Positions 21,915 to 34,140 of a stretch of DNA of 64,000 bases are shown here, in pieces. The stretch is from Dryococelus australis (taxonomy: Eukaryota; Arthropoda; Insecta; Phasmatodea; Phasmatidae), in the NCBI GenBank assembly GCA_029891345.1, contig CM056993.1, positions 111,516,123 through 111,580,122 of the forward strand. The letters are read 5' to 3'. Below the pieces are notes generated by a model. It was not told where the DNA came from and ran no database searches. It saw only the letters and a list, made by a program, of their open reading frames with translations. The stretch's first letter is position 1. The number at the start of each line of letters is the position of its first letter. Made by a program: the position numbers and the translations under genes.

Positions 21915-22926
21915 GTGAGACCATTTGCAGCTCCATATGTCACTGATGACAGAAGCACCTTCTTGCGTCTGCCTATCGTGGACATATTGCGTATGGGCTT
22001 CTTGCAGCCCACCACACTCAGGAACTGCTGGCTGCTGCCATTGTCCCTCGTAGTCTCGTCATCGCCGTGAGGTCCCTGCACTCGCTCAACGTTCGGCATG
22101 CCGCAGGTGACCATCGTCGATTGACTGAGCTCGTATGAGCCACATGAAACTTCGTCATCGCTGCCACTGCTGCTGTCATCGTGCACAAATCCTCGTCGCT
22201 GCCATTAGCTAGTCGTACTAACGTCCACAGGGGGGAGTTGACATCACCCTCGGATGACTCCCTAGCTGGCTATGGTGCAATTGCTACTTCAGTCATGCTG
22301 TCTTGCTCGATGGGCGGCACCCTGTTGACGGGTCTCATGTCGTCTCCTGAGGGACTCTCTCCCAGAGGTGTCACCGCTGCTTGCAGCACTGGCTCTCGTC
22401 GCGTTGTGCTTATAGCCGCTGTGCCGTAGATAGCTGCAAGGCCGACTGTCGGATGTGCTCTGTCTGGCGCCAATGCGCTGGACAACATCATGCCTTCGGC
22501 ACCAACTGCTAGTGGCCTCAGGGCAGGTACTGTCCTAGAGCTTTTGCTTGTTTCCTCCTTGTGGAGCTCATACCCAATGGCGCCATCATGAGTCTCCAGT
22601 CCTCGTGCGTCGTCTCCATCCCTTGCAAGTCTCTTCTCTGCTTCCTGCTGGTTGTCTCCAGGGGATTCTGGGATGGCGTCAGCCCTTGGTGTGACGCGTC
22701 CTCCATCATCTGGGCCACTGTCGTCCAGGCACCTTGTGGAAGTGGATTCATCCATCGTCAGTGACAGTATGGAGTTTGGTAAGAGGCCTTCTGCAGGAGG
22801 AGCCACCTTACATTCCTCCTCTCTTGCTTGTACTTCGGGCTCGGCCGATGTTGCGCCATCATGGGAGTTGTTACTCACTGGCCTCGTCCTCGCCTTGGAC
22901 ATCTCCGGGCGACGTGCATATGGCAT
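21915..22926 (-). pseudogene. G2 Pol C-terminal tail (homologue of the G3 tail)
   Basis: Two open stretches (22926-22270 and 22186-21896) show the blocks found in G3: SGPDDGGRVTPRADA, GAEGMMLSSAL, SSSGSDDEVSCGSYEL, then NGSSQQF and a final IGRRKKVLLSSV with GAAN. Together they cover about 300 residues with one break. The protein is acidic and low in hydrophobics, with no catalytic motif. Shared block order and spacing in two strongly diverged copies argue that the tail was under selection while the family was active. Function unknown. Confidence 0.6.
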
Positions 22927-23780
22927 CTAGGCGTACCTTGGTGGTCTTCCTGCCCTTGTGGTCCAGGTACATGGTTGGTCCTAAACCATTGTTGATCCAG
23001 TGTGGTCCGGTCCACCGTGCTGCAAGTTCAGCCAGGTACAAGCGTTGGTGGGGGGTCTTGTTCATGTTGGAACCCATCCAGCTGCGTACCTCTCTTGCCC
23101 CTCTCACTTTTCCCTGTCTCGCTGCCTTCTTCTTTCTCTCCTTCCTGTACTTTCCCCCGTGCTCTCGTTAGAGTTTTTCCCGCGGGCAGTTTTGCTCACT
23201 GGGAAGTTTGATGTTATGGCCTAGCAGTACATCTGTAGGTGTCCGAGCTGTTGCAGCATTCCCATGCCGACAGAGGGTGAAGAGGGCAACGGGCAGGTGG
23301 TCTACCCAGCTGGTGTGTACCTCATCCCCACAGACACACAATTGTACTATCAGGTCTTGGTTATGGAGCTCCGTGGGGTTGTCCCTCGGGAGGTACACCA
23401 CCGTCTCCAAGTGCCGCACCCCCCCCATCGGGTGCACTTTGCTTGCCACCTCCTTCCCACGAATTATGTGCCATTATCAATCAGCACCTGCCTCGGATAT
23501 TCCCAGCAGGGGAAAAAACTCTCATTCGAGGACTTGCACATTGTTGTTTACTATTGCACTGCTCATTGTGTAGGCCTCCACCTTCCAGATGTTCGGGGAT
23601 ACGGCCTCATCAGGTCAAGACTCACTGTGTCAAATGGGCATTTTGGTAGGCGGGGCTGTTGCTGCCTCACCCCATCAGTCCTGAGTGATTTGAATTTCTG
23701 GCACATATCACACTTGCACGAACTTCCCTGCATCGCGTGGCAAGCCTGGCCTGAAAAAGTGCTGTCTGACCTTTCGAATT
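22870..23780 (-). pseudogene. G2 integrase, broken
   Basis: On the minus strand: a finger remnant (CDMCQKFKS near 23700), the first core Asp in SLDLMRPYP (near 23620), the region with VVYLPRDNPTELHNQ (near 23390-23350) carrying the Glu, then SWVDHLPVA and DVLLGHNIKLP. The C-terminal part has ARWTGPH, LGPTMYLDH and VRLDAI. The second catalytic Asp region is frame-disrupted. Domain order matches G3. Confidence 0.7.
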
Positions 23781-23829
23781 CTTTAATCCATGCCCGGGTG
23801 TCCTGCTATGTTACTAGTTTGTGCATGTT

Positions 23830-24300
23830 CTAATACTTTGCCCTGCATGCTGATGGTACAAACAAACACCATTTTGTATTTTCCTGTGCTGAACATGTCT
23901 CCAGTCTACCCTCAATCAAATGGCACTGTTCCTTCCTACCCCGTGCTATTTCACAGTTGTTTTGTGCATCTATCACTTTCTGGTACAATCCATTCACTAG
24001 AATGTCACTGTTCACTGCCTGCACTTTGTTGATGTGTATTTTGTGGAATAGCTTGTGCCAGTCAGGCGGGAGAACCTCGTCCCACTCCGCATCATCCGTG
24101 ACTATTACACTGGCATTGGACACGCATGATAATATGTCAGCAAACTGGTTCTCCTTCCCGGGGACGTGCTCCACAGAGAAGTCGTAAGAATACAGGAGCT
24201 ACACCCACCGGGTGAGCTTAATTCGTACCTCCTTCACTGTGTTCAGCCAAACAAGACATCTGTTGTCCGTCCTTAAGGTGAAGCTGGAACGCCGCCTGGT
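23830..24300 (-). pseudogene. G2 RNase H C-terminal part and connector
   Basis: The minus strand reads SFTLRTDNRCLVWLNTVKEV (24290-24230), then after a frame change EHVPGKENQFADILSCVSNA (from 24171), TDDAEWDEVLPPDWH and a connector. It follows the protease almost directly, showing that reverse transcriptase and the RNase H N-terminus were deleted. Confidence 0.75.
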
Positions 24301-24350
24301 GTTGTTGCGGGATTTCGTGGTAAAACTTATTTTGTGATACCGGGGGTAAA

Positions 24351-24659
24351 TCACAACAACTGTTCCATCAAAATTGTACACTGTACGCTGCTCCGTTGTG
24401 CTGCTGGTTCTACTACAGTATTTTGTTCTTGTAACCAAGGCACGCCTAATATTGCACCCTCCTTCACGTCTGCTTTTACGATAGCACTTGATATTGATTC
24501 TAAGTCTCTGACTTTTACCGTTATTGTTGCTTGGCCTAATGCCCCACTATTCACCTGACATGTTGCGAGCATAATTATGTGTTTACTAGGTGTTACTTCA
24601 CTTGGGTTGACAAAACAAGGTTGAACAAAATTATGAGATACTGTAGTGTCAATTAGCAC
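24351..24659 (-). pseudogene. G2 aspartic protease
   Basis: A 102-codon open frame starts MLIDTTVSHNFVQP and later has EGAILGVPWL, the paired signature of a retropepsin-like protease (normally LIDTGAS and ILG). It would mature the Gag-Pol polyprotein. The catalytic Asp is present but the following Thr-Gly is Thr-Thr, so it would be inactive. Confidence 0.75.
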
Positions 24660-25087
24660 ATGTCAAGGTTTACCGTTCATGGTTACTAGGATGTGAATAA
24701 ATTTCCCTTTACACCCACTTACCTGCTACATCAATGCTTGTCGCAGTGTTTTGTTGTTTGTTGTTGACCAGACCAGGGTGGGAGAGGCACCAGGCCGCTT
24801 TGCCCCTACTTAATGTTTTTCTGCCTCATTGGTTCAGGTCCTTTGAAGGTGACCATGTGTGGGTTATTTGGACCTACACTGTGCCAGTGGAAAATCAACA
24901 TACGTCGGCAGTAACGAGACATTGTCGTGGGTGGCTGGCTCTTGTCTAACTGCACTCATGTTTGCCCCATAACCTTGTGTGCACAGTCACCTCCTGGCTT
25001 TTCGTCGCAGTGTGCACCGTTTCCATTATGTGTACGTGTTGCTTCCCATTCCGGTTTGTGTACGTACTGCCTCATCAGGCAGTCTAC

Positions 25088-25510
25088 TCAGTCCCATTGT
25101 GCACTGTAGTCACTCTTGTGCAACTCGTGCCGCTCGAGTATGATTGCTGCCTTCAGGACCTCTTCCATGCTGCTCTTGAGGAAAGGCAATAACACAGCTC
25201 GGTATTCCAGCAGAGCCGTTTCTGCAATGATTTCTAATGCTTTGCGATTTGGCAATTGCGGGTGGAATCTCTTTATTAAATGGGCTTTCTGAGTGATGAA
25301 AGTAGGCAACTGTTTACCAGTCTGTTGTTCCTGCCAAAGTAACATGCTCTGTGCCTGAAGTGATGCAAAAATGCTCCCGTACCGACACTGGGAAGCGTGA
25401 ACACACTCTTCCCACTGCATGCCGAAATGAAAACGACAGAATTGCATTATGGTTGGTTAAAGAAAGTTGATGTGCTCGGAGCACTGCGATGTGGTCATCA
25501 CCTCTCAATA
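25088..25510 (-). pseudogene. G2 Gag capsid region, partial
   Basis: The open frame (25447-25088) contains FASLQAQSMLLWQEQQTGK, LPTFITQKAHLIKRFHPQLP and EVLKAAIILERHE. This resembles Gypsy capsid sequence and matches equivalent segments in G1 (QAQSRL, EDLMHAAIILER) and G4 (LSTFITW, HLIKHLHPHLPER). The N-terminal Gag portion is missing because the LTR begins about 120 bp upstream. Confidence 0.65.
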
Positions 25511-25632
25511 CCTCCTGATGCTACCTTTGGTGCGGAGCTCGCGCATTAGTCGAGACTCTAATGGACGAAATCATGTGATGTGATTAAAACATTATGAAAG
25601 TAATGAAATGAAATGGGCACAGCAATGACGAT

Positions 25633-26697
25633 GGGATGAGAACACTTAAAAACCCTTATTAGTAAAACAAACATGTACATAAAGAAATAAAAAATAATTA
25701 TTCTAGTTAAACTACTTGTTACAATGGTGCAATAATAATTTTTAGGCTTTCCCTTTCAAAGTCTATTATGCCCTTGAGTATTTTACTGGTGGAAAATTAT
25801 GTGAGTTCATATTTCTGTTCATAAAAACACTGTTAAAATATATTTACAACTATATGTGTCTATTCGGTTATGTGGCTTTGTACACCTGTCCACCTTAGTG
25901 CACGATTGTATAACGTTTACCAAAAGGGCCATAATATAATACTGTATGTACTACATAAAAATGCCTGATATTCTAAACGTTCAGAAAATTACTTAAATAT
26001 GTAAAACTCTGTGTGAATAACTATAAGAAAAATTTATATACCACATATGTTTCACAATTACCAATTCTGAGTTATGCAATTAGTATTCACAAACAAGATG
26101 GTGCCTCAATTATACAAACAGCTAAACATTTAAATTAAAAATACACAAAACTAATGCAAATAAAACTAATTAAGAATAATACACAGAACACTGGGAGACT
26201 ACTTGTATCGTACTTATGTGACAGGTTCGATGGCAGTGGGGGAAATAAATCAATGAAAACCGAACACATTGCACATAAATAAATAACCCTCAAACACAAC
26301 ATTCAAAAAGTACACACAAGCACGTGTTCTGCATCTTTGGCGTGCGTGACCTATTTCAGGTTAAACTATTATGAAATATTAGCATTAAATTTGCGCGTGG
26401 CATATCCATTATCTGCACTCGTGCAAAATGCGGAACAAAAGCGCTTGTACTGACAACATTACTAACCCAAACAAAACACTGAAAGATGGCATTGCAGAAA
26501 TGAAGACACAAATAATAACATGGCGAACACACAGTACACTTGATCATACTTCTTAACAATTTGAAGAGCCCATGAAAACACATGTTCTACACTTCTTTGC
26601 CTAACGTTTCACATAAACACATGCACACATGGCACTGGCTTATTGACATAGTTGCTGCTCCATAGCGTTGATGTGATCTCTGATGTGTTGGCTGTCA
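25633..26697 (-). repeat. G2 5' LTR (putative)
   Basis: Starting TGACGATGGG and ending GGCTGTCA on the + strand, it occupies the place expected for the 5' LTR upstream of G2 Gag. The ends agree with other family LTRs (TGAC... and ...GTCA). Internal similarity by eye is weaker than for the other LTRs and no clear target duplication was found. Confidence 0.4.
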
Positions 26698-27680
26698 TGA
26701 CGTTGAGAATGGCGAGATGCCAAGGCGCTGTCGACACCAAAACCCTTTTTTATATTAATGCTATCATTATTTTTTTAATTATGACAACATGTGGTTGTAG
26801 TGTTCTTATGACGTCAAGTGTTCTGTAATGGTAAGGTGTGCTGGGGAGGCAAAATATCCCAGTCCAAGAGAAACTTATGTATATTTAATTATTTTCACCG
26901 CTAACAACTGATGCTACGGAACACAGGGTGAAATAGCTTGGGCTTTTCAACCATTACCCAAATTGGGGGAAAACCTCTTTCCGACCTGTGTCGAACATTT
27001 TTACTTTTTCTTATTCTTTTAAGATTCATAAAATACTTTATCATATATAAGATACATGTCCAGTTAAAAATAATTAAAACATTAAAACTATCAACAAACA
27101 TTTAATTATTTAAATATTAAAATTGTTATAAGAAAAAAAACAAATCATTCATATATTCACAAACCCTTCACAATCATAATTCTATAGATGCATCCATAAC
27201 ATATTAATTCATTAAGCATTTGCTCATTAAACAAATTATGACTCATCAACCTACAACCTTAACATAATTGATTATTATAATTACATTCATTAAACACTTA
27301 AAACTTAAAAAAACAATATTAAAAAATTATAACAAAACCCATTAATGAACAAAATGTTCATAAACAACGTAACCTTTATAAAACAATAATAAATTTAATA
27401 ACAAAACGTATCATAATGAACTTACTTATCATAATCTACCTAACCATTTCTATACAAAAATAAAAAAAATTCTTAATTTTTACACACCCAGCACTTTAAA
27501 GATTAGCCACGAGAGTGGTATTACTAACTCATCCTATATATACCTCTTCCTTTCCATTACTAATACTATTAGAACCCATAAACTGAGCATATTGCTCAAG
27601 CAAACTTCTTAAGATATTCAATGATATAGACTTATACAAACCATAAGAGGTCATACCTAACTTTTTAAATTTTTTTAGTT
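26698..27680. other. AT-rich DNA downstream of the R2-like element
   Basis: Very AT-rich, especially 27000-27480, with no gene recognised. It lies 3' of the R2-like endonuclease on the minus strand, so part may be that element's 3' UTR. Confidence 0.35.
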
Positions 27681-28320
27681 TCAGCAGGTATGATACCCCA
27701 TCACCAAAGTGATCGGCACTATACCCCTATATATTTTGTCATCAAACATTTCACTAATTCTGTCATCCAATATTTTATACGTACACACTTTCTCTTGAGA
27801 AGCTTTCACTAAACTATCTTCTTTCTCATACTTAACTGTAACTTCAGCCAAAGAAACCTCGTTCTCGGTAGCCAACATAAGGTCAGGTTTAAAACATTGG
27901 CCGGCTACGTCGGGGGAGGGCTCCTCTAACACTGTTGCATTCTATTTCTGTTCTAACCACTCTCGGGCTATTACCTGACATACCTCATTATGTCTTTTAA
28001 TTATTGCATCTTTGGTGTTTGTACATCACCTAAAATGTGCCCCGTGGTTTCCTGGCTGGTACCACATGACAATCTACAATTCAATGATGTCAATTCACAT
28101 CACGCGTCACTGTCTCGACTAGCTGTACCTGGCCAAGGTCATACTACTGTTCAACTGGTTAGTGCAGAGCTTCAATGCCTCGGGAAATCTAGAGGACCTC
28201 AGGAATTTCAACTCCTATACCCATCTACTAGACTCCAGATTGTCTCTGAGGAACCTGCAGCAATCACCTTGCACCTTATTCTGCTCCCATTGAAGCCTTA
28301 TTTTTTTCTTTTAATTTGAC
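27681..28320 (-). pseudogene. R2-like non-LTR element: zinc knuckle and restriction-like endonuclease
   Basis: On the minus strand, from right to left: FPEALKLCTNQLNSSMTLAR (matching the ALKLRTN--PTR--LARG block), a CCHC-like LSCGTSQETTGHILGDVQT and IKRHNEVCQVIAREWLEQK. An 83-codon frame (27932-27681) follows with CFKPDLMLATENEVSLAEVT, VKYEKEDSLVKASQEK and ITLVMGY. The PD...(E)VTVKYE...K arrangement is the restriction-like (PD-(D/E)xK) endonuclease of R2-group LINEs, which nicks target DNA for target-primed reverse transcription. Stops at several points show decay. The upstream RT part lies at 38890-39460. Confidence 0.7.
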
Positions 28321-29531
28321 ATGCTGCATCCCCAGAGATGACGAACTATTTTCGAGTCGTACGTGGTATTACAGGTGTAGGGTAGTAACTGTTAATGTTG
28401 CCCGGTGCCACATTCGGTAGAGAACGATGTTGTTGAGGGTCGTACGGCCGACGGCCTGCAGTGCTATGTGGATTCGCGGTCTATTTGAGGAGAATTAGTT
28501 TGATGATTAATTTATTTCGTAAAATTTTGTATGAAACCCCTTTTCTAAGGGACAAAGTGGTTGGCCACTTCGCACACTGATGCTAACACTGAAGTTACTC
28601 TGTTTGTGGGAAGTAGGCCCCATAAAAGCAATACTTTTAACACTGAAAAGTACACTGATGATTGAATCTGCATTAGGGTGCAGTGCCCTATGATACTCAT
28701 GAGAGTATAAGACAATAAAAATCGCCTAATAAAATATGTGACAGTTTCATTAACTGAAGGGTACAAACAAATGTCACTCTGCATATTAATGTGTACCATG
28801 TTAATGCAGACCTAACACTCGTTACCCGCCGGTGGTCGTAGCTGCGAAGTAAGGCAAGAGCCTTAAGAATAGTTACGTGAAGAACTCATCACCATATGCA
28901 TGAAGTCCTGAATATTTCCTCAGGATGCAAGTCCGGCCTCCCCTCGGCTAAAGATAAGTTGAAAGGTCCTGGTACTATGTTAAATTATTGTCTTGAATTA
29001 TATCAGCCTAAGTGCTGAGAGGGGTAATGCAGGAGTTTACTGCCTGTCCTGCTGGGTAGATTGAGTGCTGAGATCGGACTGACTTAAGATGGCCACAGCC
29101 TCGGCGAAGTAGGCGAGGCTGCCGCCAAATACAATACATGAAAAAACGTAACTTCACAATTTACATGATTAAAAGAACGACCTCTGCACATAATTATTAT
29201 TACTGACTATAATCATGTTGGTGACATACCCGTGAATGTCGGCGCCCCTGTTATGGATGAGAATGTGACATCACGAGTTTGTCACCGCACTTGAAGGGTG
29301 ATATTAAATTAATTGAGGCCTCACAGGGTTGATTATAGAAATATTAATACATTTGCCCTCTTAAACCTAACATATATATGCTCTAATAGTAAAATACAGC
29401 GAATAATAGGATTAATTGTTGGTATTTCACTTCCTATGAAGTCAGGCGTATTTCACTATTATGGGTGTGACTTTACCCCCTCTGCTGTGGGTTTTTCTCT
29501 ACCTTCTATGAAAAAAGAGGCGGCTTCCCTA
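28321..29531. other. Unassigned DNA between R2-like fragment and G1
   Basis: No gene recognised. It may contain a further unidentified insertion, since an intact R2-like element would need only a few hundred bases here. Confidence 0.3.
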
Positions 29532-30843
29532 TGACACTGCTAGAGGTGGTGGTGGGCAGTGAAGGTTACGTCTAGAAAGTGGTTTTATACGGTAGATGCC
29601 AGACGCAGCTGAGGCGACATCAATGTGATTGTTGACTCTGCTGATCACGGGGTCGTGGGCCTTCCACCCAAACCCACTCTCTTTGCAGATGATGCTGGTG
29701 ATCTCTGCCCCGCTGATTGTTACTCCACGTGAATGATCCTGCAGATGTTTGCTAAACGGTAGCCGGTGTGTCGACTATGTACAATTGTTGATTTTGACAG
29801 GAAAGTTGACTAGCCATTTAACAATCGTGTATGTGGATTGTCAGGGCAAACCACACGCCCATAAGTTACCAATAAATGCTTAAACTGATAGTTGCAAAAT
29901 AAATAAATGATGTAAAACTTGGTTGAATGGGTGTTATGAGGACCTGTCCCTTGAAACGCATGTAGCGATCGAAAATGTATTATGTACAGTTAAGTTCACA
30001 GACATATTTATTCCGATGAAATTACATCTCGCCCTAGGAGAGCACTTTACAAAACAAAAGGTGTCCAGAACCAGCCACTATGGTAATTCTGACAAAGTCT
30101 TACGACACAAGCATTTATGGTAAAGTTAAACTTCCCAAGGTGATCCAATTCCCAAGAGAAGGGAGGGTGACGTACTGGACGGCTACATGAGAAAAGGTTC
30201 CAGAAGTTAAGAGTATATTGCAAGATAAATGTCCATACAAAAGATGTTGAATGCCACTCGGGATTCAGGGCAACTGCTGGATCTCATGGCACACACATCA
30301 TCCTGGTCTGATGTCCTCGCTGACTACTGTTTCCACCTGACGCATGAACTGGCCTCGGCTGGCCCGCACGTCAGAGCGTCACTACTTTCTGTCACCGCTT
30401 GCTTTACTTTACTTTGCATCATGCTGACCAATGAAACATACACTTAAAATTACATAAATAAACCTGCAACATAAAATACTGATGAATGGAATGGACAAAA
30501 CACTAAGTGCATGATGAGATAAATAACATGATAACAATGTACTTTAAAACCAGAAAACAAAACAAACCGTAATCCTTTAATAATCATAACAAGTAATTTC
30601 TGAAATAGGCCCTGGAGTTGTAAGTTCAATGATTGCCAGGCCAGGAGTCTTTGCTTACCATTCAACCACTGACTTTTTTGCACCGGCGTCCCCTTTCACT
30701 GCTCTGTGCTTCACCGATCCTGATCGCTCCGGCTACCAGGCGCACAATCTGCCCATCGGTAGAGTGCACAGCCCTTCTGTTGTGGCGTTGCAGGTCACAA
30801 GCGGTCAATCGGTCTAAGAGGTGAGGGCACGTGGCAAATGTCA
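29532..30843 (-). repeat. G1 3' LTR (1312 bp)
   Basis: It aligns along its length with 37116-38368. On the minus strand it begins TGACATTTGCCACG and ends AGTGTCA. Matching landmarks in both copies include ATCAATGTGATTGTTGACTC versus GTCAATGTGATTGTTGACTC, and ATAATCATAACAAGTAAT, in the same order. Confidence 0.9.
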
Positions 30844-30858
30844 AACCCTCCCCTTTCG
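30844..30858 (-). other. G1 polypurine tract
   Basis: On the minus strand CGAAAGGGGAGGGTT directly precedes the 3' LTR start. Confidence 0.75.
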
Positions 30859-31600
30859 AGGCTGTTTGTTGGCTGTCTGATGTCACTGGCAGCAGCTGCA
30901 GGCGAGGGTCAGCCCACGTAACTGCAGGTGGTACCGACGCTCCTGTGGCCCTGTTGAATGATGTGCTGTGGGTCTGTGCCCCTTCCTGGCAGGCATCTCT
31001 ATTGCCTGCACTGATGACACTGCTTTGGCAGGTGTGCCTGCCGGCGTGACCGCCGGAGGCAAAGCGAACTCCCCGATTCACTGTCCTTACTGTCTGTCTC
31101 CGTCTCTCCTGCTGCCCTCCTGCTGATTTCACCGTTTCAGGGTGCGACCCGGCTGAACAACCCCTGCAAACACACTTTCACTTGCATTTCACACTGATCC
31201 TGCAATATTGTCCCTGCTTCTGCTTAGTCTGCTTATTCACTTGCTCTTGCCCTTGCTCTTGCTCTCCTATACCAGTGAGAGCTTCAACACTGCTTTGTGC
31301 CTCACCCCTCATTCTTTCGGCTTGTGGTGTCACAGGCTCCCTATGGGGCGTAATGATGACCGGCAACTCCTGAACACACTCTTACTCCTCCTCTTGTCCT
31401 TCTCGAAGAGCGGATGCTCTCTCTTGCTCGCTCCTTCCCTCCTGGAGCTCATAGCCATCTTTTTCGTCCTGTACCACCTCTGGTGGTATCCCAGTGTCGG
31501 CGAGCACAGGTGGGTTCTTTGTGGGTTCTCCCCCTGAAGTGGTGCCATACCTCGCATCTGCCCCTGCCCTTGGATCTGCTTGTCGTGGCCTTCGCCGTCG
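30859..31600 (-). pseudogene. G1 Pol tail region, eroded
   Basis: It occupies the position of the acidic tail of G2 and G3. Open stretches exist (31132-30859, 31366-31178, 31643-31449), but I could align only the general character (hydrophilic; Arg/Gln/Gly/Ser-rich here) and not the individual blocks with confidence. Confidence 0.4.
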
Positions 31601-32800
31601 TCGGGCCAGGACACACCGGTACCGACTTCGTCGTCGACAGCACCCGGGGTTAACCAGATGTAATCCCGATGCACCCGCACGTTCCACCTTCCTATATGAA
31701 TGGTGTAAGTGGTGGGTCCATGATGTTGTAACACGCGATGCGGCCCACCACAGCATGCTGCTAACCCTGAACAAAAATCATTTTTTTGCTGTGGACTGAG
31801 GGTGTGTTCTCATATACACTTCCTGCCCCTCATGCAGTATTGACAGTGGTCTCTTTAGTAACTGGTAGCCATCTTGCTCTGTAGCGATCCTGCTGTTTTC
31901 TGACGCCGCGTATACATCTCCGATGCTGACGTGTCTGCGTATTCATGCTTGAAAGTTCGCTGCTGTCTTCTTGCTGCAGGCACTTTTCCTCTCGTGGTAG
32001 GCGTAAGTGCAGCTTAACATCACTTCTGCAGGTGACCTTCTTGTTGCTGTGTATACTCTCCTCCGGAGCATATACAAAATGGTGGGTACATTGTCCACTC
32101 AGGTGGCGTGATGTTCGTTTATACGAAGTTGTAACTGTGCCTTGATTTTTTTTATTCATACGCTGTGTAGGGTTTACCCTCGGTTGATACATCACTGCTG
32201 TAACATGGTTGACTTCCCATTTTGTGCACAACTTTCTCCACTTCCGGCTGGTAAACTGTGTGCCATTGCCCATCAACAGATCCCATGGGAATCCCCAATG
32301 CAGAAAAAACTGCTCCTCCAATACTCTCACTACATGTCTGGTCCTGGCTCCACTAGTAGGATTCGCCTCCGTTCAGCATGAAAAGTTGCCGATTACTACA
32401 ACAAGAAATCGCTTGACCCCTCTCATCCTTGGATACGGACCCATTAAATCTTTACATACCGTCTCAAACTGCTTTTTTTTTTTTTTTTTTTGGCATGTAT
32501 GGCCTTTGTTGCTGCCTTCCAACTGAGCGATGTTTCATGTATACATTACACACATGGCATTGTTGCACAAATCTTCTCACATCCCTGCTGAGGCCTAGCC
32601 AGAAATAATGGTAATGCACGTTCCGCACCATCTGCTTAATGCCCGGGTGTCCAGCCACACTGCCACAGTATGAATAGGTGAAAACTTGATCCCTCGCACA
32701 TGTGGGGACATACACCCTACATCTCCCTGTTGTTGGGCAGAACAGGTCTCCAGCCTGTCGCCTATGACTCGTCATCCCTCTACTTCCTGCTATGTGCATT
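31600..32800 (-). pseudogene. G1 integrase, broken
   Basis: The minus strand shows the finger region VAGHPGIKQMVRNVHYHYFW with CHVC (ORF 32799-32464), the first Asp in DLMGPYP (near 32450), a second-Asp region reading LLMGNGTQFTSRKW (Asp replaced by Gly) and a Glu region reading NPTQRMNKK (Glu replaced by Gln). A GPTTYTIHIG segment follows near 31700. Two catalytic residues are lost. A 19-bp T run at 32473-32491 encodes poly-Lys in the minus-strand frame between finger and core. Confidence 0.8.
32473..32491. repeat. Homopolymer T run inside the integrase
   Basis: 19 consecutive T (A on the coding strand), located between the zinc finger and core. Probably slippage after the element died. Confidence 0.85.
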
Positions 32801-32879
32801 GCCTAAATTTTGCCTGCTGTAGGTTGCTAATTATGACCTCATTGTTGGCATCTGTTATCTACTGTACATACACTTCAGA

Positions 32880-34140
32880 TATTGGGTCCCGTGAACCTGG
32901 TGGTAAAATGTCCTACCATTATGCTTCGTCCTGAACGATTACGTCTTTGTTGGAGTTATGCGACAATGCGTTTGCCAGTTCATTCTCCTTGCCAGGGACA
33001 TCTTCTTCTACAAAATCATAGGCTTGCAGATGTAACACCCATCCCATTAGCTTGCTTTGTGCTTCTCGCATACTATGCAGCCCCACTAGGCACCAGTTGT
33101 CGGACTGTAGAGTAAATCGTTGGTACTCCAGGTAAGCACTTTTTTTGTCAACACACAAATGAATGCTAGGGCTTATTTTTCAATGAAGTCATAACGCCTC
33201 TCAGTGTTCCCTAGCTTCGCGCTCGTAAAGTCGATAACATGTTTCTCCCCGTTGTCGCTAACCTGGTACAATATTGAACCTATTCCCTCCTGGCTTGCAT
33301 CAGTTTGGAGGTACAAAAGCTTGCTCAGGTCGTAGCGTGATACTGTCGGGCATGCTCTGAATCCATCCTTAGTGTTTACGAACATTTTCTCTGCCTCGTT
33401 CATCCTTTGAAACCTTATATGGGGAGAAAACTGTTCCGCCAAGGGTGCGGTGATCATCGCGTATCTTGGGATGCGTTCTTGCAGCCATTTGATATGCCCA
33501 AAAATCTTCTGTAACTGCTTGCGTGTCTTGGGCTGCGAATAGCTATCAATAAACTTCAGCTGCTCCGGATTCGGCCTGTTACCTGCGTGGTAGACCATGT
33601 GGCCTAGAAATTCTATGCTCGTTTTACCCACATGGCATTTTTCAACTGAGCACTTGAGGCCATTAATCGTGAGCCTCTCCAGGACTACTGCTAAATGATG
33701 TACGTGTTCCTCCCAGCTGTTTGACCACATAATTACGTCATCGAGATATAGCTGCATTTGCTCTCTAATAATGCCATCCAGTACTCGTACCGTAATTGTC
33801 TGGATCATCGCAGGTGCATATTTCAAACGAAATGGCATCGCAATGAATTGAAAACGCCGACCATCTTGGGCCATAAAAGCAGTCTTCGGTTGTTCCTCAA
33901 GTTTAACCAGTACCTTCCAATAGCCACTCTAGAGGCCCAGGGATGTCCAAACTTTAGCCTGTCCCAATGTGCTTACAACATCTTTTACTCTGATATACGG
34001 TGGAAGCGCGCTACATGTTACCTGGTTCAATGGCCGAAAATCAACACAGAATCGCTAAATTCTGTCTTTCTTGGGTGCTAAGCTAATGGCTGAATTAAAT
34101 TGGCTATCTGTGGGCTCTATCACTCTGTCATCAAGCATCT
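32880..34140 (-). pseudogene. G1 reverse transcriptase and RNase H
   Basis: A 233-codon minus-strand frame (33874-33173) starts MAQDGRRFQFIAMPF and has the catalytic box LYLDDVIMWS at about 33750-33720 with both active-site Asp residues. It continues with GLKCSVEKCHVGKTSIEFLG, the thumb GHIKWLQERIP, and the RNase H start LYLQTDASQEGIGSILYQV. RNase H continues at 33158-32919 (LQSDNW, DVPGKENELANAL). Upstream, FRPLNQVTCSALPPY is readable with a stop in the following LG-stop-SGYWKV motif. The enzyme would copy element RNA into DNA. This is the best preserved RT in the window. Confidence 0.88.

Larger units (their letters stand above)
20990..26697 (-). mobile_element. Gypsy-type LTR retrotransposon copy G2 (RT-deleted)
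   Basis: Reading the minus strand: 5' LTR (25633-26697), partial Gag, protease, RNase H, integrase, Pol tail, polypurine tract, 3' LTR. The reverse transcriptase is missing between protease and RNase H and the Gag N-terminus is missing too. The internal region is therefore about 3.7 kb, against 6.3 kb in G1. It could move only with proteins supplied by other copies, and its frames are now broken. Confidence 0.75.

Noticed and set aside
30859..31774. Third homologue of the acidic Pol tail in G1
   Set aside because: Position fits, but I could not match the specific blocks, so it is listed only as an eroded region.
32473..32491. Poly-T run as the poly(A) tail of a LINE or processed pseudogene
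   Set aside because: It lies inside the G1 integrase between finger and core coding, with no retrosequence ending there.
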